A DNA stretch of 64,000 bases from an uncultured Oscillospiraceae bacterium (lineage in GTDB: Bacteria > Bacillota > Clostridia > Oscillospirales > Acutalibacteraceae): contig UQFO01000002.1 of the NCBI GenBank assembly GCA_900540275.1, positions 124,001 through 188,000 of the forward strand, read 5' to 3'. The notes under the pieces are model-generated. The model made no database searches and was not told the origin of the DNA. It saw only the letters and a list, made by a program, of their open reading frames with translations. Shown piece by piece: positions 1-8,273 of the stretch; position 1 is the first letter of the stretch, and the number at the start of each line of letters is the position of its first letter. The position numbers were made by a program, and so were the translations under genes.

Positions 1-1251
1 ACCATGGAGGGCTTTGGAAAAGACACGGTCTTTATCGGCGACTCTCTGAGACTGAACCAGGTGCTTTTAAATCTCAGCTCCAACGCGGTTAAGTTCACCG
101 CCCCGGGCGGGAGCATCCATCTGGGCGTTTCCCGGCATAAAATTGGAAATACCACCGATGTTCTTCGCTTTATTCTCTCAGATACCGGAATTGGTATGAC
201 AAAAGAGGCTGTGGCTCGCATCTTCCAGCCCTTTGAGCAGGCCGACGCCTCTATTGCCAAGCGCTTTGGAGGCACGGGGCTCGGCATGTCTATCACGAAA
301 AATCTGATTACCCTGATGGGCGGCCAGATTCAGGTGGAAAGCAATCCTGGTGTGGGTACCGCCTGTATTGTGGATTTGCCCTTTAAAAAGGGGGAAGAGA
401 GCTGTCTGCCGGAGCCTGATTTCGCTCGGCAGGGGCTGCAGGCGCTGATTGTGGACGACGAGCAGCAGGTTTGCGAACAGACCGCCGTGCTTTTGGAAAA
501 AATCAAGATTAATGCTGAATGGCGCCTTTCCGGCTCTGAGGGCATTGAATGGGTGAAGGAGACGCACCGGGAGGGCCGGGATATAGACCTGTGCCTCATC
601 GATTGGAAAATGCCGGATATGGACGGCGTCGAAGTAACCCGCCGCATCCGGCGGGAGGTGGGGAACGATGTTCCCATTGTGATGATTTCGGCCTATGATA
701 TTTCCGAGGTAGAGGAAGAAGCCCGGGCTGCCGGCGTCAACGGCTTCCTGCCTAAACCCCTCTACCGCTCCTCTGTGTATGCCGCCATCAAGTCGGCACT
801 GGAGCACAAGGTGCAGCCGCTGGCAGACGGGGAGGAAAAGCCTGACGGCAGGTCTTTGACGGGCTTCCGTTTACTGATGGCGGAGGATAACGCTCTCAAC
901 CAGGAGATTGCGGCGACGCTGCTGCGCATGAACGGAGCGGCGGTAGAATGTGTAGATGACGGCCAGCAGGCGCTGGATGCCTTTCTTGCCTCAAAGCCGG
1001 GCGATTACGACGCTATCCTGATGGACGTGCAGATGCCGGTCATGGACGGCCACGAGGCCACAAGGCGTATTCGTGCTTCTAAACATCCCATGGGCCTTAT
1101 CATTCCTATTATTGCTACAACGGCCAATGCGTTCAGCGACGATATTTCTGCGGCACTGGCGGCTGGGATGAATGCCCATGTCAGCAAGCCGCTGGATGTG
1201 GGAGAGCTTTGTAAAATACTAGCGGATTGCATCCGTAAAACGGATAGTTAA
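1..1251 (+). CDS. Hybrid sensor histidine kinase, 3' part (HATPase + two receiver domains)
   Basis: The gene enters from the left edge, so only the C-terminal 416 or so residues are visible; the first ATG at 4 is internal, not a start. Visible order: HATPase_c domain (N box NQVLLNLSSNAVKF, G1 DTGIGM, G2 GGTGLGM) to about residue 128; receiver 1 (about 146-268, acidic DD at 151-152, phospho-acceptor Asp about 200 in CLIDWKMPDMDG, Lys 251); receiver 2 (about 288-410, Asp about 341 in LMDVQMPVMDG, Lys 395). Two receivers after the kinase core are typical of multistep phosphorelay hybrid kinases. The sensor and dimerisation parts lie outside the window, so the signal is unknown. It is followed by a terminator and then accessory DNA. 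Confidence 0.93.
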   Translation, partial: TMEGFGKDTVFIGDSLRLNQVLLNLSSNAVKFTAPGGSIHLGVSRHKIGNTTDVLRFILSDTGIGMTKEAVARIFQPFEQADASIAKRFGGTGLGMSITKNLITLMGGQIQVESNPGVGTACIVDLPFKKGEESCLPEPDFARQGLQALIVDDEQQVCEQTAVLLEKIKINAEWRLSGSEGIEWVKETHREGRDIDLCLIDWKMPDMDGVEVTRRIRREVGNDVPIVMISAYDISEVEEEARAAGVNGFLPKPLYRSSVYAAIKSALEHKVQPLADGEEKPDGRSLTGFRLLMAEDNALNQEIAATLLRMNGAAVECVDDGQQALDAFLASKPGDYDAILMDVQMPVMDGHEATRRIRASKHPMGLIIPIIATTANAFSDDISAALAAGMNAHVSKPLDVGELCKILADCIRKTDS

Positions 1252-1318
1252 ACAAAAAACACCTAGTCATATTATTTTCTACGTACTAAAAATAAGCTTG
1301 AACAAATAAATTACCAAC

Positions 1319-1360
1319 AAAAAACATCCCCAAGTGTAGAAATTCCCGGGGGTGTTTTTT
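1319..1360 (+). terminator. Rho-independent terminator after the hybrid kinase
   Basis: AAAAAACATCCCC (1319-1331) pairs with GGGGGTGTTTTTT (1348-1360), one G-U pair, giving a 13-bp stem flanked by A and T runs. It could work in both directions. It lies about 70 bases after the kinase stop. Confidence 0.85.
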
Positions 1361-1617
1361 GTTGCTATAAATAAGTTTATTTCAAAAATACGACAGAATA
1401 AATTGAAAAAATCATATCCAAAAAGGAAATACACAAGAGGGTTTCATGATTTGAACACAGCGACGGGGTGCTCCGCTTACTTGAGATGGTTAGGCATGAC
1501 TATGGACAATCATCAATTCCGGACAAAGGTAACAGCTGCCATTTTTTAAAAGTACTAGGACAATCAGGAAAAATCATATGATAGAATTGTAAGCCATCCC
1601 AATAGGGGAGGGAGTGA
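1361..1617. other. Intergenic stretch without a recognisable gene
   Basis: AT-rich sequence between the terminator and the small gene at 1618. A 65-codon frame (1352-1549) begins inside the terminator and has no ribosome site, so I do not call it. Nothing else was recognised apart from the GGGAGGGAG ribosome site of the next gene near 1606-1614. Confidence 0.6.
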
Positions 1618-1809
1618 ATGAGGAAAAAAGGGGCTTGCAATGTGATAGTACATATTGCAGATACTTTGGATGATAACACCCATGCCAACAAAGTAAGTGA
1701 ATTTTATGTTCAGATTATTAAACGCAGATTAAATGAATCAGACTTATCCACTGTTGAAAAAATTACTGTTATCGATAAAATCATTGAAAATTTGAAGTTA
1801 CAAGAGTAA
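1618..1809 (+). CDS. Small protein of unknown function, 63 aa
   Basis: ATG with a strong GGGAGGGAG site just upstream, and a perfect terminator 24 bases after the stop, so it looks like a complete single-gene transcription unit. The protein is predicted mostly helical and charged, with a C-terminal half rich in Leu/Ile/Glu/Lys (LSTVEKITVIDKIIENLKLQE spacing typical of an amphipathic helix). No family is recognised. It sits in accessory DNA beside a feoB remnant, so it may belong to a second mobile element; that is inference. Confidence 0.6.
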   Translation: MRKKGACNVIVHIADTLDDNTHANKVSEFYVQIIKRRLNESDLSTVEKITVIDKIIENLKLQE

Positions 1810-1833
1810 ACTATTGTCAAATAAATATTTGTG

Positions 1834-1866
1834 GGGCCGCCATAGGAGATATGGCGGCCCGCTCTT
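1834..1866 (+). terminator. Rho-independent terminator after the 63-aa gene
   Basis: GGGCCGCCAT (1834-1843) and ATGGCGGCCC (1851-1860) form a perfect 10-bp stem with a 7-base loop, followed by GCTCTTTTTC. Confidence 0.9.
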
Positions 1867-1968
1867 TTTCAGCTCCCAGCTTCGCAGCGCGGCAACGCTT
1901 ACACCAAGCGTTTTTGCAAATCACTGCCGTCATCACTTAGCAACATTTTATTGCCATAGGTGTGGTGG
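1867..1968. other. Unidentified sequence next to the feoB remnant
   Basis: Sequence between the terminator and the feoB remnant. It has several GC-rich short words (for example GCAGCGCGGCAACGC) but no frame with a ribosome site on either strand. It marks the second break of feoB and may be the end of another inserted element. Confidence 0.4.
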
Positions 1969-2091
1969 CGGAAACCGGCCGTTGCAGGGAACAAAGCTGT
2001 TTGTAAGAACCGCTATAAGCCGTTCGCGCGGAGAGTCAATAATACGGCATCCCATTACACCGCAGGCGTTGCATCCAAAGCCCATGCACAT
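1969..2091 (-). pseudogene. feoB: feoB internal fragment (codons 414 to about 454)
   Basis: Read from 2091 leftward, the minus strand encodes MCMGFGCNACGVMGC, then RIIDSPRERLIAVLTN, then SFVPCNGRFP. This is the conserved FeoB segment that follows SMCM in the membrane domain and includes the family's Cys-containing motif. It continues exactly, in frame, from codon 416 of the feoB fragment whose 5' end is at 9522. After GRFP the frame changes to PPHLWQ and stops at 1948-1950, where FeoB proteins normally continue with further membrane helices. So both ends of this fragment are breaks: the 2092 side by the serine-recombinase element, the 1968 side by another event. No product is expected. Confidence 0.9.
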
Positions 2092-2092
2092 G
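2082..2092 (+). other. Attachment core, left junction (attL)
   Basis: CCATGCACATG, identical to 8274-8284. Left of it is feoB, right of it element DNA. The core has the form CATG-CA-CATG: two self-complementary tetramers around a non-palindromic CA, as expected for the central dinucleotide of serine recombinase crossover sites. Confidence 0.85.
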
Positions 2093-2227
2093 GATAGGGT
2101 AATATACGCTGTTTGCGCGGTTCAAAAGTCGCAAAAAGCATAAAAAAACAAACCAAAGCATAATTTTAGAAAGTACGATTTAAGCAAAACTAAAGTTAAA
2201 ACCACCCTACATAACAAGGAGAATACC

Positions 2228-2368
2228 ATGAGCGGTCCGCCTGATGAACAGAGAGATATTTATAATAAAAATGGAACGGTTATCGTAGTAGAATCAACAT
2301 ATTCTTCAGATGGGCGAACATTAAAAGAAATCATAATAAATATATTGTCTAAATTGCAAGGAATATAA
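2228..2368 (+). CDS. Small element-encoded protein, 46 aa
   Basis: ATG with AAGGAGAA six bases upstream; the frame closes with TAA at 2366-2368. The product starts MSGPPDEQRDIYNKNGTVIV and ends IIINILSKLQGI: hydrophilic N-terminus, then a likely strand and a C-terminal amphipathic helix. No family is recognised. It lies 90 bases before the recombinase on the same strand, inside the element. Small genes in this place can encode recombination directionality factors, but nothing in the sequence proves that. Confidence 0.55.
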   Translation: MSGPPDEQRDIYNKNGTVIVVESTYSSDGRTLKEIIINILSKLQGI

Positions 2369-2457
2369 AACAAACGTATGTTTATATCTCATTTGCTACA
2401 ATATTTGTTACAAGACAGCTATTGTAGGTTTTCAAGTGCAAAGGGGGAGTAAAATTC

Positions 2458-4047
2458 TTGAAAGCCAAACAGCAAACATATAACGCCGCCCTTTATATGC
2501 GTTTGTCAAAAGACGACGGGGAAATAGAGAGCGCGAGCATTGGCACACAACGGAAAATGCTCCGCTTTTATGCAAAAGAAAACAATTTCCCTGTGTATGA
2601 TGAATATATAGACGATGGAGTAAGCGGTACAACCTTTGAACGGCCGGATTTCCAAAGAATGATTAGTGATATTGAATCCGGCCATGTCAATCTTGTAATA
2701 ACCAAAGACCTTTCAAGGCTGGGGCGCGACTATATCACCGCCGGAGAGTATACGGAGTTTTATTTCCCAGAGCACGGCGTAAGGTATATTGCCATTAACG
2801 ACGGCTATGATTCCATTGACGAATACAATGATATTGCCCCATTTAAAAATGTTGTCAATGAAATGTATGCGCGGGATACCTCGAAAAAGATACGAAGCGC
2901 TTTTCAGACAAAAATGAAGGACGGGTGTTATATAGGTAATTTTGCTCCATACGGGTATATGAAGGATCCGCTCAATAAAAACCATCTTATAATTAACCCC
3001 GAAACAGCGCCCATAGTCAAAGAGATATTTTCCATGGCGGAGCAGGGGGAGCCGCCCGCTGCGATAGCAAAGCATCTCAATAACAGCGGTTTCCTCACTC
3101 CCGCTTTATACCGCTGTTATAAGTATCCCTATCTAGACCCCGGCGTATATACACAAAGAAAAGAATGGACGTCTTCTGCCGTATGCAAAATGCTGCGCAA
3201 TATTGTGTATATAGGGCATACTGCTCAGGGCAAAACAACAAAGGTATCCTTTAAAAGCAGAAAAACGCTTACTAACCCGCCAGAGGATTGGATTATAGTC
3301 AAACATACCCATGACCCTATCATTAGTGAAGAGCAATTCAACACTGTAAGGAACCGCAGTATATCAAGGAAAAGCTCACCTCATAGCGGCTTTAGGAATA
3401 TCTTTTCTGGAATTGCAAAATGTATGGACTGCGGAAGGAATATGTCAACCACGAACACAGGAGGGAAAGGAGCCGTAAGCTTGGTCTGCGGCGGATATAA
3501 ATTATATGGGCGGAGGGAGTGCACAAACCATTTCATCGATTACAATATGCTTTATGAAATTGTCGCTTTTGAAATTAAAAAGCACATATCTCTTTTGCAG
3601 TGGGACAAACAATCTATCTTACAGGAAATGCAGCGTCATGTTCCAAAATATGAGGCGGGCACTGAATACCAGAAACAAATCTCGGTGCTAAAAGCAAGAG
3701 ACAGGGAGCTCGATGTAATAATACGGCGCCTCTACGAAGATAACCTTTCCGGAAAGATAAATGACGAACGCTTCCGCCGCCTGCTTTCTGCATATGAGCT
3801 GGAGCAAAAAAATATTGCCGGTCAGGTTCAAAGCTTATCAAAATGCATCCCGACAGAAGCTTCAGGCACAACCATAGAATCACATAGTTTACTTAATGAT
3901 TTCACAGGCCTAAAAGAGCTTACGCCAGAGCTGCTTCATAAATTAATCGACCGGATTGAAGTAGGGCAGGGGTATTTTGACAATGGCCTCGCAAAGCCTG
4001 GACAAAAACACCAGACGATTCGGATATATTATCGTTTTAAGAGATAA
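2458..4047 (+). CDS. Large serine recombinase (site-specific integrase)
   Basis: 529 residues from a TTG start placed by AAGGGGG at 2442-2448. N-terminal resolvase domain: catalytic Ser17 in ALYMRLSKDD, with Arg motifs including LSRLGRDY. Then a recombinase domain (PYGYMKDP region onward), a zinc ribbon at about 320-360 (CMDCG, then a second Cys pair near YGRRECTN), a long coiled-coil region at about 400-460, and a C-terminal DUF4368-like tail. This is the architecture of transposon and integrative-element recombinases of Firmicutes (the TnpX-like group). It cuts and joins attachment sites through a 5'-phosphoserine intermediate. It lies about 365 bp from attL, the usual place for an element's own integrase, and the recombinase most likely acts on the CCATGCACATG cores. 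Confidence 0.95.
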   Translation: MKAKQQTYNAALYMRLSKDDGEIESASIGTQRKMLRFYAKENNFPVYDEYIDDGVSGTTFERPDFQRMISDIESGHVNLVITKDLSRLGRDYITAGEYTEFYFPEHGVRYIAINDGYDSIDEYNDIAPFKNVVNEMYARDTSKKIRSAFQTKMKDGCYIGNFAPYGYMKDPLNKNHLIINPETAPIVKEIFSMAEQGEPPAAIAKHLNNSGFLTPALYRCYKYPYLDPGVYTQRKEWTSSAVCKMLRNIVYIGHTAQGKTTKVSFKSRKTLTNPPEDWIIVKHTHDPIISEEQFNTVRNRSISRKSSPHSGFRNIFSGIAKCMDCGRNMSTTNTGGKGAVSLVCGGYKLYGRRECTNHFIDYNMLYEIVAFEIKKHISLLQWDKQSILQEMQRHVPKYEAGTEYQKQISVLKARDRELDVIIRRLYEDNLSGKINDERFRRLLSAYELEQKNIAGQVQSLSKCIPTEASGTTIESHSLLNDFTGLKELTPELLHKLIDRIEVGQGYFDNGLAKPGQKHQTIRIYYRFKR

Positions 4048-4129
4048 CAGCCAATGCGCAATAAAACGATTCAAAAATGGTCTTGCAGCCCCTTTTTATC
4101 CTGCATATTGGGAACTAAAGCTCGGATTG

Positions 4130-4170
4130 TTGCTATTTCATAAAAAATATGGTAAAATTTTTACCATATT
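4130..4170 (+). promoter_or_regulatory. Promoter with overlapping 12-bp inverted repeat (acyltransferase)
   Basis: -35 TTGCTA (4130-4135), 17-base spacer, -10 TAAAAT (4153-4158) with an extended TGG. A perfect inverted repeat, AATATGGTAAAA / TTTTACCATATT with a 1-base centre (4146-4170), covers the -10 and the probable start point, so it may be an operator or a 5' hairpin. Confidence 0.6.
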
Positions 4171-4188
4171 GTTATGAGGAGGAGCTTT

Positions 4189-5292
4189 ATGACGAAAAAA
4201 AGGGAATCTGGAATAGAATTGCTGCGCATCATTGCAATTGTACAGGTCATTATTCTGCATACATATTCCTATGCCTCAGTTGGGAACGCGGCGTTGGAAA
4301 TTAATCAGGCGGCTTCTGGCTTTGCAAGCCTTTTCTGGTCGTTTTGCCGTACGCCTGTCAACGTGTTTATATTGATAACCGGTTATTTTTTGGTAACGTC
4401 TGCCTTTGATTTAAAAAAGAATATAAGAAGGGCTACTAAGACATACTCCGCTATGCTCTTTTATTCCATTATCATTTCCTTGGTCTTTTTTATTGCTGCT
4501 CCCGTGTTATTTACAGAAAAACCAGCAAATTTTTTCAGGGCGTTTCTGCCCTTCTTTTCAAGAGAATGGTACTTTTTAACCGACTATATCATTATTTTGC
4601 TTTTATCGCCGGTCATCAACGCAGCGATTACGAAAATCGATAAAAAGACTTATTTATGGCTGCTCGGCATATTGTTTGTCGTTTTGTCCGTCTGGCCTAC
4701 CGCAGCGGAAATGGCGCCTTTCAACCAGGTCATCAGCGTAACCAAAATAGTAGATACCGAATTTGGCAAGAGCCTGTTTAGCTTTCTTTTTATGTATATC
4801 CTCGGCGGCTTTATCCGGCGCTTTACATCCCCAAAAAACAAGCCGCAAATTAAATACCTGCTAGCCTTCGCCGGCCTATGCATACTCGATTTTTCAGTGG
4901 ACCTGCTGCTTCATAATCATCCATCTGTATATTCTGATGTATACGGAATGTTTAATAACCCGCTTGTTGTCATTGAATCGGCCATGCTGTTCCTGTATTT
5001 CAGGGATATGAGGTTCCAAAATAAATGGATTAACCTGCTTGGCGGAACAACGCTGGGTGTTTATGCGATTCATGAGCATCATCTTTTCCGTACGTGGATT
5101 TGGAATATTTTCAATTTTGAAAGAAACGGTTTTATTGTTTCAGAGCTGTTTATTTTACAAATTGTGATAACCTGCGTTGGGTTATTCCTGGTATTAGCTT
5201 TCATTGAAATCCTCAGGCAAAAACTGTTTCAGTTTATTGAACATTTCTATCATAGCCGCAAACAAAAAGCAGCCAGCAAAATTATAGAATAA
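4189..5292 (+). CDS. Membrane acyltransferase, acyltransferase-3 (OafA/WecH-like) family
   Basis: I start at ATG 4189, which has GAGGAGGAG at 4176-4184; an in-frame ATG at 4174 lies before that site. About 367 residues with roughly ten hydrophobic segments. The N-terminus has the family signature ESGIELLRIIAIVQVIILHT (Arg and His of the acyl-transfer centre), and the segment LLGGTTLGVYAIHEHHLF near residue 280-295 is also typical. These enzymes O-acylate cell-surface sugars or polymers. Here it faces a convergent glycerophosphotransferase gene in the same mobile element, so a role in modifying a teichoic-acid-like or capsular polymer is plausible. The exact substrate is unknown. Confidence 0.85.
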   Translation: MTKKRESGIELLRIIAIVQVIILHTYSYASVGNAALEINQAASGFASLFWSFCRTPVNVFILITGYFLVTSAFDLKKNIRRATKTYSAMLFYSIIISLVFFIAAPVLFTEKPANFFRAFLPFFSREWYFLTDYIIILLLSPVINAAITKIDKKTYLWLLGILFVVLSVWPTAAEMAPFNQVISVTKIVDTEFGKSLFSFLFMYILGGFIRRFTSPKNKPQIKYLLAFAGLCILDFSVDLLLHNHPSVYSDVYGMFNNPLVVIESAMLFLYFRDMRFQNKWINLLGGTTLGVYAIHEHHLFRTWIWNIFNFERNGFIVSELFILQIVITCVGLFLVLAFIEILRQKLFQFIEHFYHSRKQKAASKIIE

Positions 5293-5299
5293 ATTTTAA

Positions 5300-5336
5300 A
5301 AAATGCCTTGCCCCTGTATAACGGGCAAGGCATTTT
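5300..5336. terminator. Bidirectional terminator between convergent cargo genes
   Basis: AAAATGCCTTGCCC (5300-5313) and GGGCAAGGCATTTT (5323-5336): perfect 14-bp stem with a 9-base loop and T/A runs on both sides. It serves the acyltransferase (+) and the glycerophosphotransferase (-). Confidence 0.93.
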
Positions 5337-5358
5337 ACTTTTATAGGCATAAAACAGG

Positions 5359-8058
5359 CTAATTTTTTAATTTATCTATATCAACCTGTTTTTGGAACTC
5401 GTGCACCTGTTCATAAATTCTCCGGCAGTTGTCATGATCATCGTAATGGTAAAAATCTTCCACACGTGCAACGTATTCCGGTTTCATAACACAATTGTTT
5501 TCCATATATTCGCAAAGAAGCTCGACAAGATGCTCACTTTCGGTACAAATCTCACCAAAGCCCATCGTATCATAAAAGAAACAACCGTCCTCATAATGCG
5601 CGGGCAGCTGGGAGGGATGAAAATAAACAATCGGCTTTTTCATATATGCAAAGTCGAATTGTACACCGGAGTAATCGGTCACCATCAAACTGGACTGCGT
5701 GAGCAGCGCTTCATAGCTGATATCAACCGCAGGAAGCACCTCCACTTCGCTGTTTGAGGTGAAATCCTTTGCCTGGCTGGTTAAAATTGGGTGAAGCACA
5801 TATTTAATTTTATAGCCGGTCCTCCTTGCTGTGGAAAGCAGCTTTTCATTATTAATCAAATTATTATAAATATGATAATAGGTTGTATTTTTAAAGTCAG
5901 GATTGTAGTCACGGACTTGTCCCTCGCTGGCGGTTACCGGCATGGCGTTATACATTCTCCATGTTGGAGAAAGCATAATCTGGCGTTGGTCGTTATTAAT
6001 CAGGCCGTCGTACCTGGCGATACCCGTCAGCTTGATAATATCAAAGCCTTTATAGTTATAAGCGTGATGGTTCAGATTTACCGCCTCGTATTTTGAAGCA
6101 ATAAAATACATTCTGGTATTATCGACAATACGCTGCTGTGCCATCGCGCACTTTTGTACCGACAGCCCATGCTGCAGGCACATAGATGGGAAGTTGCAGA
6201 AATCCCTGATAAAGCGGGAGCGGTCCAGGTTATAACCGTTAAAGGGGAAGACATGGGAATTTGTAATTAAGGCAATATCCGTATGCAAAAAAATCAGGCG
6301 GTGCTTTACAGATTTGTTTATGACCGGCCGAAAACCATCTTTTTTCAGCTCATGATATTCTTTCGCGTTTTTGTCGATGATATAATATTTCGTTATTCCA
6401 TCATTAAATTTCCCGCTGTACCTGTACAGATATTCAGCGCTGTCGCCGCCTTTATACATTTTGTCATACATCAGCCATATTTTCTTTTTATAAAAAAGAG
6501 GTTTTGTTAGCCAATATAAAACACGCAGGGCAAAGCCCTTTTTACTCTCTTTGAAGACATAAGGAAGATACGACAGCTCCCTTATGAGCGTATTATGCCA
6601 GGAAGCTTTGCGGATAACAAGCTCTTTCCCCTCCTGACTGCATACATAACGGTTGAACCTCCAATATGAATTTTTGGGCAGGGTCGTGAGCTTTGACCAA
6701 TGGCCCACATATGATAATTGCATCGGTGCTGTCGTATTGCCATATGATGCAAAAAAAGCAATGCTTTGTACAGGCAGGCTTTCATCCAGTTCTAACTCTA
6801 TATGGAACGTAAATTTTTTATAGGCGCTGACGCCGAAATATTTCGTGAGAGAGTAACGGTCGTTGTATTCCAGCGGGTATTTATGGTGTTGGAACACAGC
6901 ATACAGATTCAGTTCATTGGAACTGAACAATTCCCTGAAAGAGCCGTCAATCATTATTTTTCCATCGCGGTATTCCATAACATGGATTTCAATTCGCTGG
7001 GACGACATCGCGACGATATGGATATTATTGAAATTCAAATACAGCTCCTGGTTGCCTTCCACCTTATTATAGGGCAGTTCTTTATCCAGTCCGTATTTTA
7101 ACTGCAAAAACATTTTAGATGCGTCCAGGCTGTAGGCCAGTATTTTTGAGCGGTCTTTTTGCAAAATAATATCATCGTCTATATACGACAAAACATCTTT
7201 TGTAACCGCGAAAAATTCTGCGAGTTCTTTCTGGTTCATGTTTTTCTTGTTGCGGTTATCCAGGTTTGATAGGAATCTCGCCTGAATCTGATACATCGCA
7301 AAAAACTGCACTAGACGCGAAACCTGTTTGTCTGTTTTTTTATACTGTTCCAGCAAAGGCAGTAAAAAGGTGCGGAAGGAAGGCGTATACCAATTTTTAT
7401 CGTTAGCTGGAAAGTGATAAAGAAAATTATCCTCCTGCGGCGCATAAAAATGGTAATCGCCCTGGCTTGTAACCGCAAACCGGGGATGTTTATGCTGTAT
7501 GGAGATGACGGCTTCCAGCCCAGCCTGGTTATAGGGGAGTGTTTCATTAAACGAAACCTCTTTTAATACGTCTGTACGAAAAAGCGCGCCATGCAGGGAA
7601 AGCTGTAAATAGTCAGGATGCTGCTGCGTACTTACTGGATGCTTTTGCAAAAAACGTTCGTTGTTTGTAAGGCTGGCTTCATCCCTGTCAAGGTAGGGGA
7701 TAAAGCAATACGACTGAACAGCAGCAAAAGGGAGCTTGCTTTTCTCTAGAACCGACAGGCATGAATCGGTAAAATCTTTACTGAGCGTATCTCCGCAATT
7801 TAAGAATACGCAATATTGACCCCTGGCTTTTTGAAGCGCCGCTGCACATGCGCCGCCGTAAGAATACGGTTGGACCGGTACGCGCGTATAGGAACCGTCA
7901 TTTTTAATTTGTCGGCACTGGGCATCGTCCGCAGCAAGAATTACATCAGCTTTCATTCGGTCTGCAAAACTTTGATGGCGGATACTCCGCAGGGTTTTAT
8001 TTAACGCCTCTGCTGATTCAAGTCCCAGAATAATAAATGAAATATCATGTACCTGCAT
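5359..8058 (-). CDS. GT2 glycosyltransferase / CDP-glycerol glycerophosphotransferase fusion
   Basis: 899 residues; ATG with AGGAGG six bases upstream. N-terminal part (about 1-250) resembles a GT-A family 2 glycosyltransferase: DISFIILGLESAEALNKTLR start, then VFLNCGDTLS as the likely DXD-like region. The middle (about 340-500) has no clear match. The C-terminal part (about 520-890) is a CDP-glycerol:poly(glycerophosphate) transferase of the TagF/TarF type, with the LQHGLS and TDYSGVQFDFAYMKKP motifs. It should add sugar and glycerol-phosphate units to a wall or capsule polymer at the inner face of the membrane. It lies in the feoB-inserted element and starts only 9 bases after the broken feoB frame, so host feo transcription could also reach it. 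Confidence 0.88.
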   Translation of the reverse strand: MQVHDISFIILGLESAEALNKTLRSIRHQSFADRMKADVILAADDAQCRQIKNDGSYTRVPVQPYSYGGACAAALQKARGQYCVFLNCGDTLSKDFTDSCLSVLEKSKLPFAAVQSYCFIPYLDRDEASLTNNERFLQKHPVSTQQHPDYLQLSLHGALFRTDVLKEVSFNETLPYNQAGLEAVISIQHKHPRFAVTSQGDYHFYAPQEDNFLYHFPANDKNWYTPSFRTFLLPLLEQYKKTDKQVSRLVQFFAMYQIQARFLSNLDNRNKKNMNQKELAEFFAVTKDVLSYIDDDIILQKDRSKILAYSLDASKMFLQLKYGLDKELPYNKVEGNQELYLNFNNIHIVAMSSQRIEIHVMEYRDGKIMIDGSFRELFSSNELNLYAVFQHHKYPLEYNDRYSLTKYFGVSAYKKFTFHIELELDESLPVQSIAFFASYGNTTAPMQLSYVGHWSKLTTLPKNSYWRFNRYVCSQEGKELVIRKASWHNTLIRELSYLPYVFKESKKGFALRVLYWLTKPLFYKKKIWLMYDKMYKGGDSAEYLYRYSGKFNDGITKYYIIDKNAKEYHELKKDGFRPVINKSVKHRLIFLHTDIALITNSHVFPFNGYNLDRSRFIRDFCNFPSMCLQHGLSVQKCAMAQQRIVDNTRMYFIASKYEAVNLNHHAYNYKGFDIIKLTGIARYDGLINNDQRQIMLSPTWRMYNAMPVTASEGQVRDYNPDFKNTTYYHIYNNLINNEKLLSTARRTGYKIKYVLHPILTSQAKDFTSNSEVEVLPAVDISYEALLTQSSLMVTDYSGVQFDFAYMKKPIVYFHPSQLPAHYEDGCFFYDTMGFGEICTESEHLVELLCEYMENNCVMKPEYVARVEDFYHYDDHDNCRRIYEQVHEFQKQVDIDKLKN

Positions 8059-8089
8059 ATGTTCCTCCTAAAAGAACAGAATTCGTAAT

Positions 8090-8118
8090 ATTATACCATA
8101 AATCCGCCCTTTTTTAAA
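8090..8118 (-). promoter_or_regulatory. Promoter of the glycerophosphotransferase gene
   Basis: On the minus strand: TTTAAA (8113-8118), 17-base spacer, TATAAT (8090-8095) with an extended TGG. The -10 is a perfect consensus. It lies at the right end of the element, inside the foreign tail of the broken feoB frame. Confidence 0.7.
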
Positions 8119-8273
8119 GTTTATGTAGTTTCCAGTGCAACATTCGTATACATAGATAAAAGTAAATACCGCTTCCTTTGCCATCTGGTAATTTTGTTGC
8201 AAGCTTTGGGTTTTCAGTACAAAAAAACAGACTGTAAAAATCAGGCGCAAACCATTCGGAAGCATAAATTTCT

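Noticed and set aside
1814..2143. 109-codon plus-strand frame
   Set aside because: Starts beside a terminator without a ribosome site, runs through the terminator and the feoB remnant, and has no protein-like pattern.
3977..4177. 66-codon frame after the recombinase
   Set aside because: Overlaps the recombinase end out of frame and covers the next gene's promoter.
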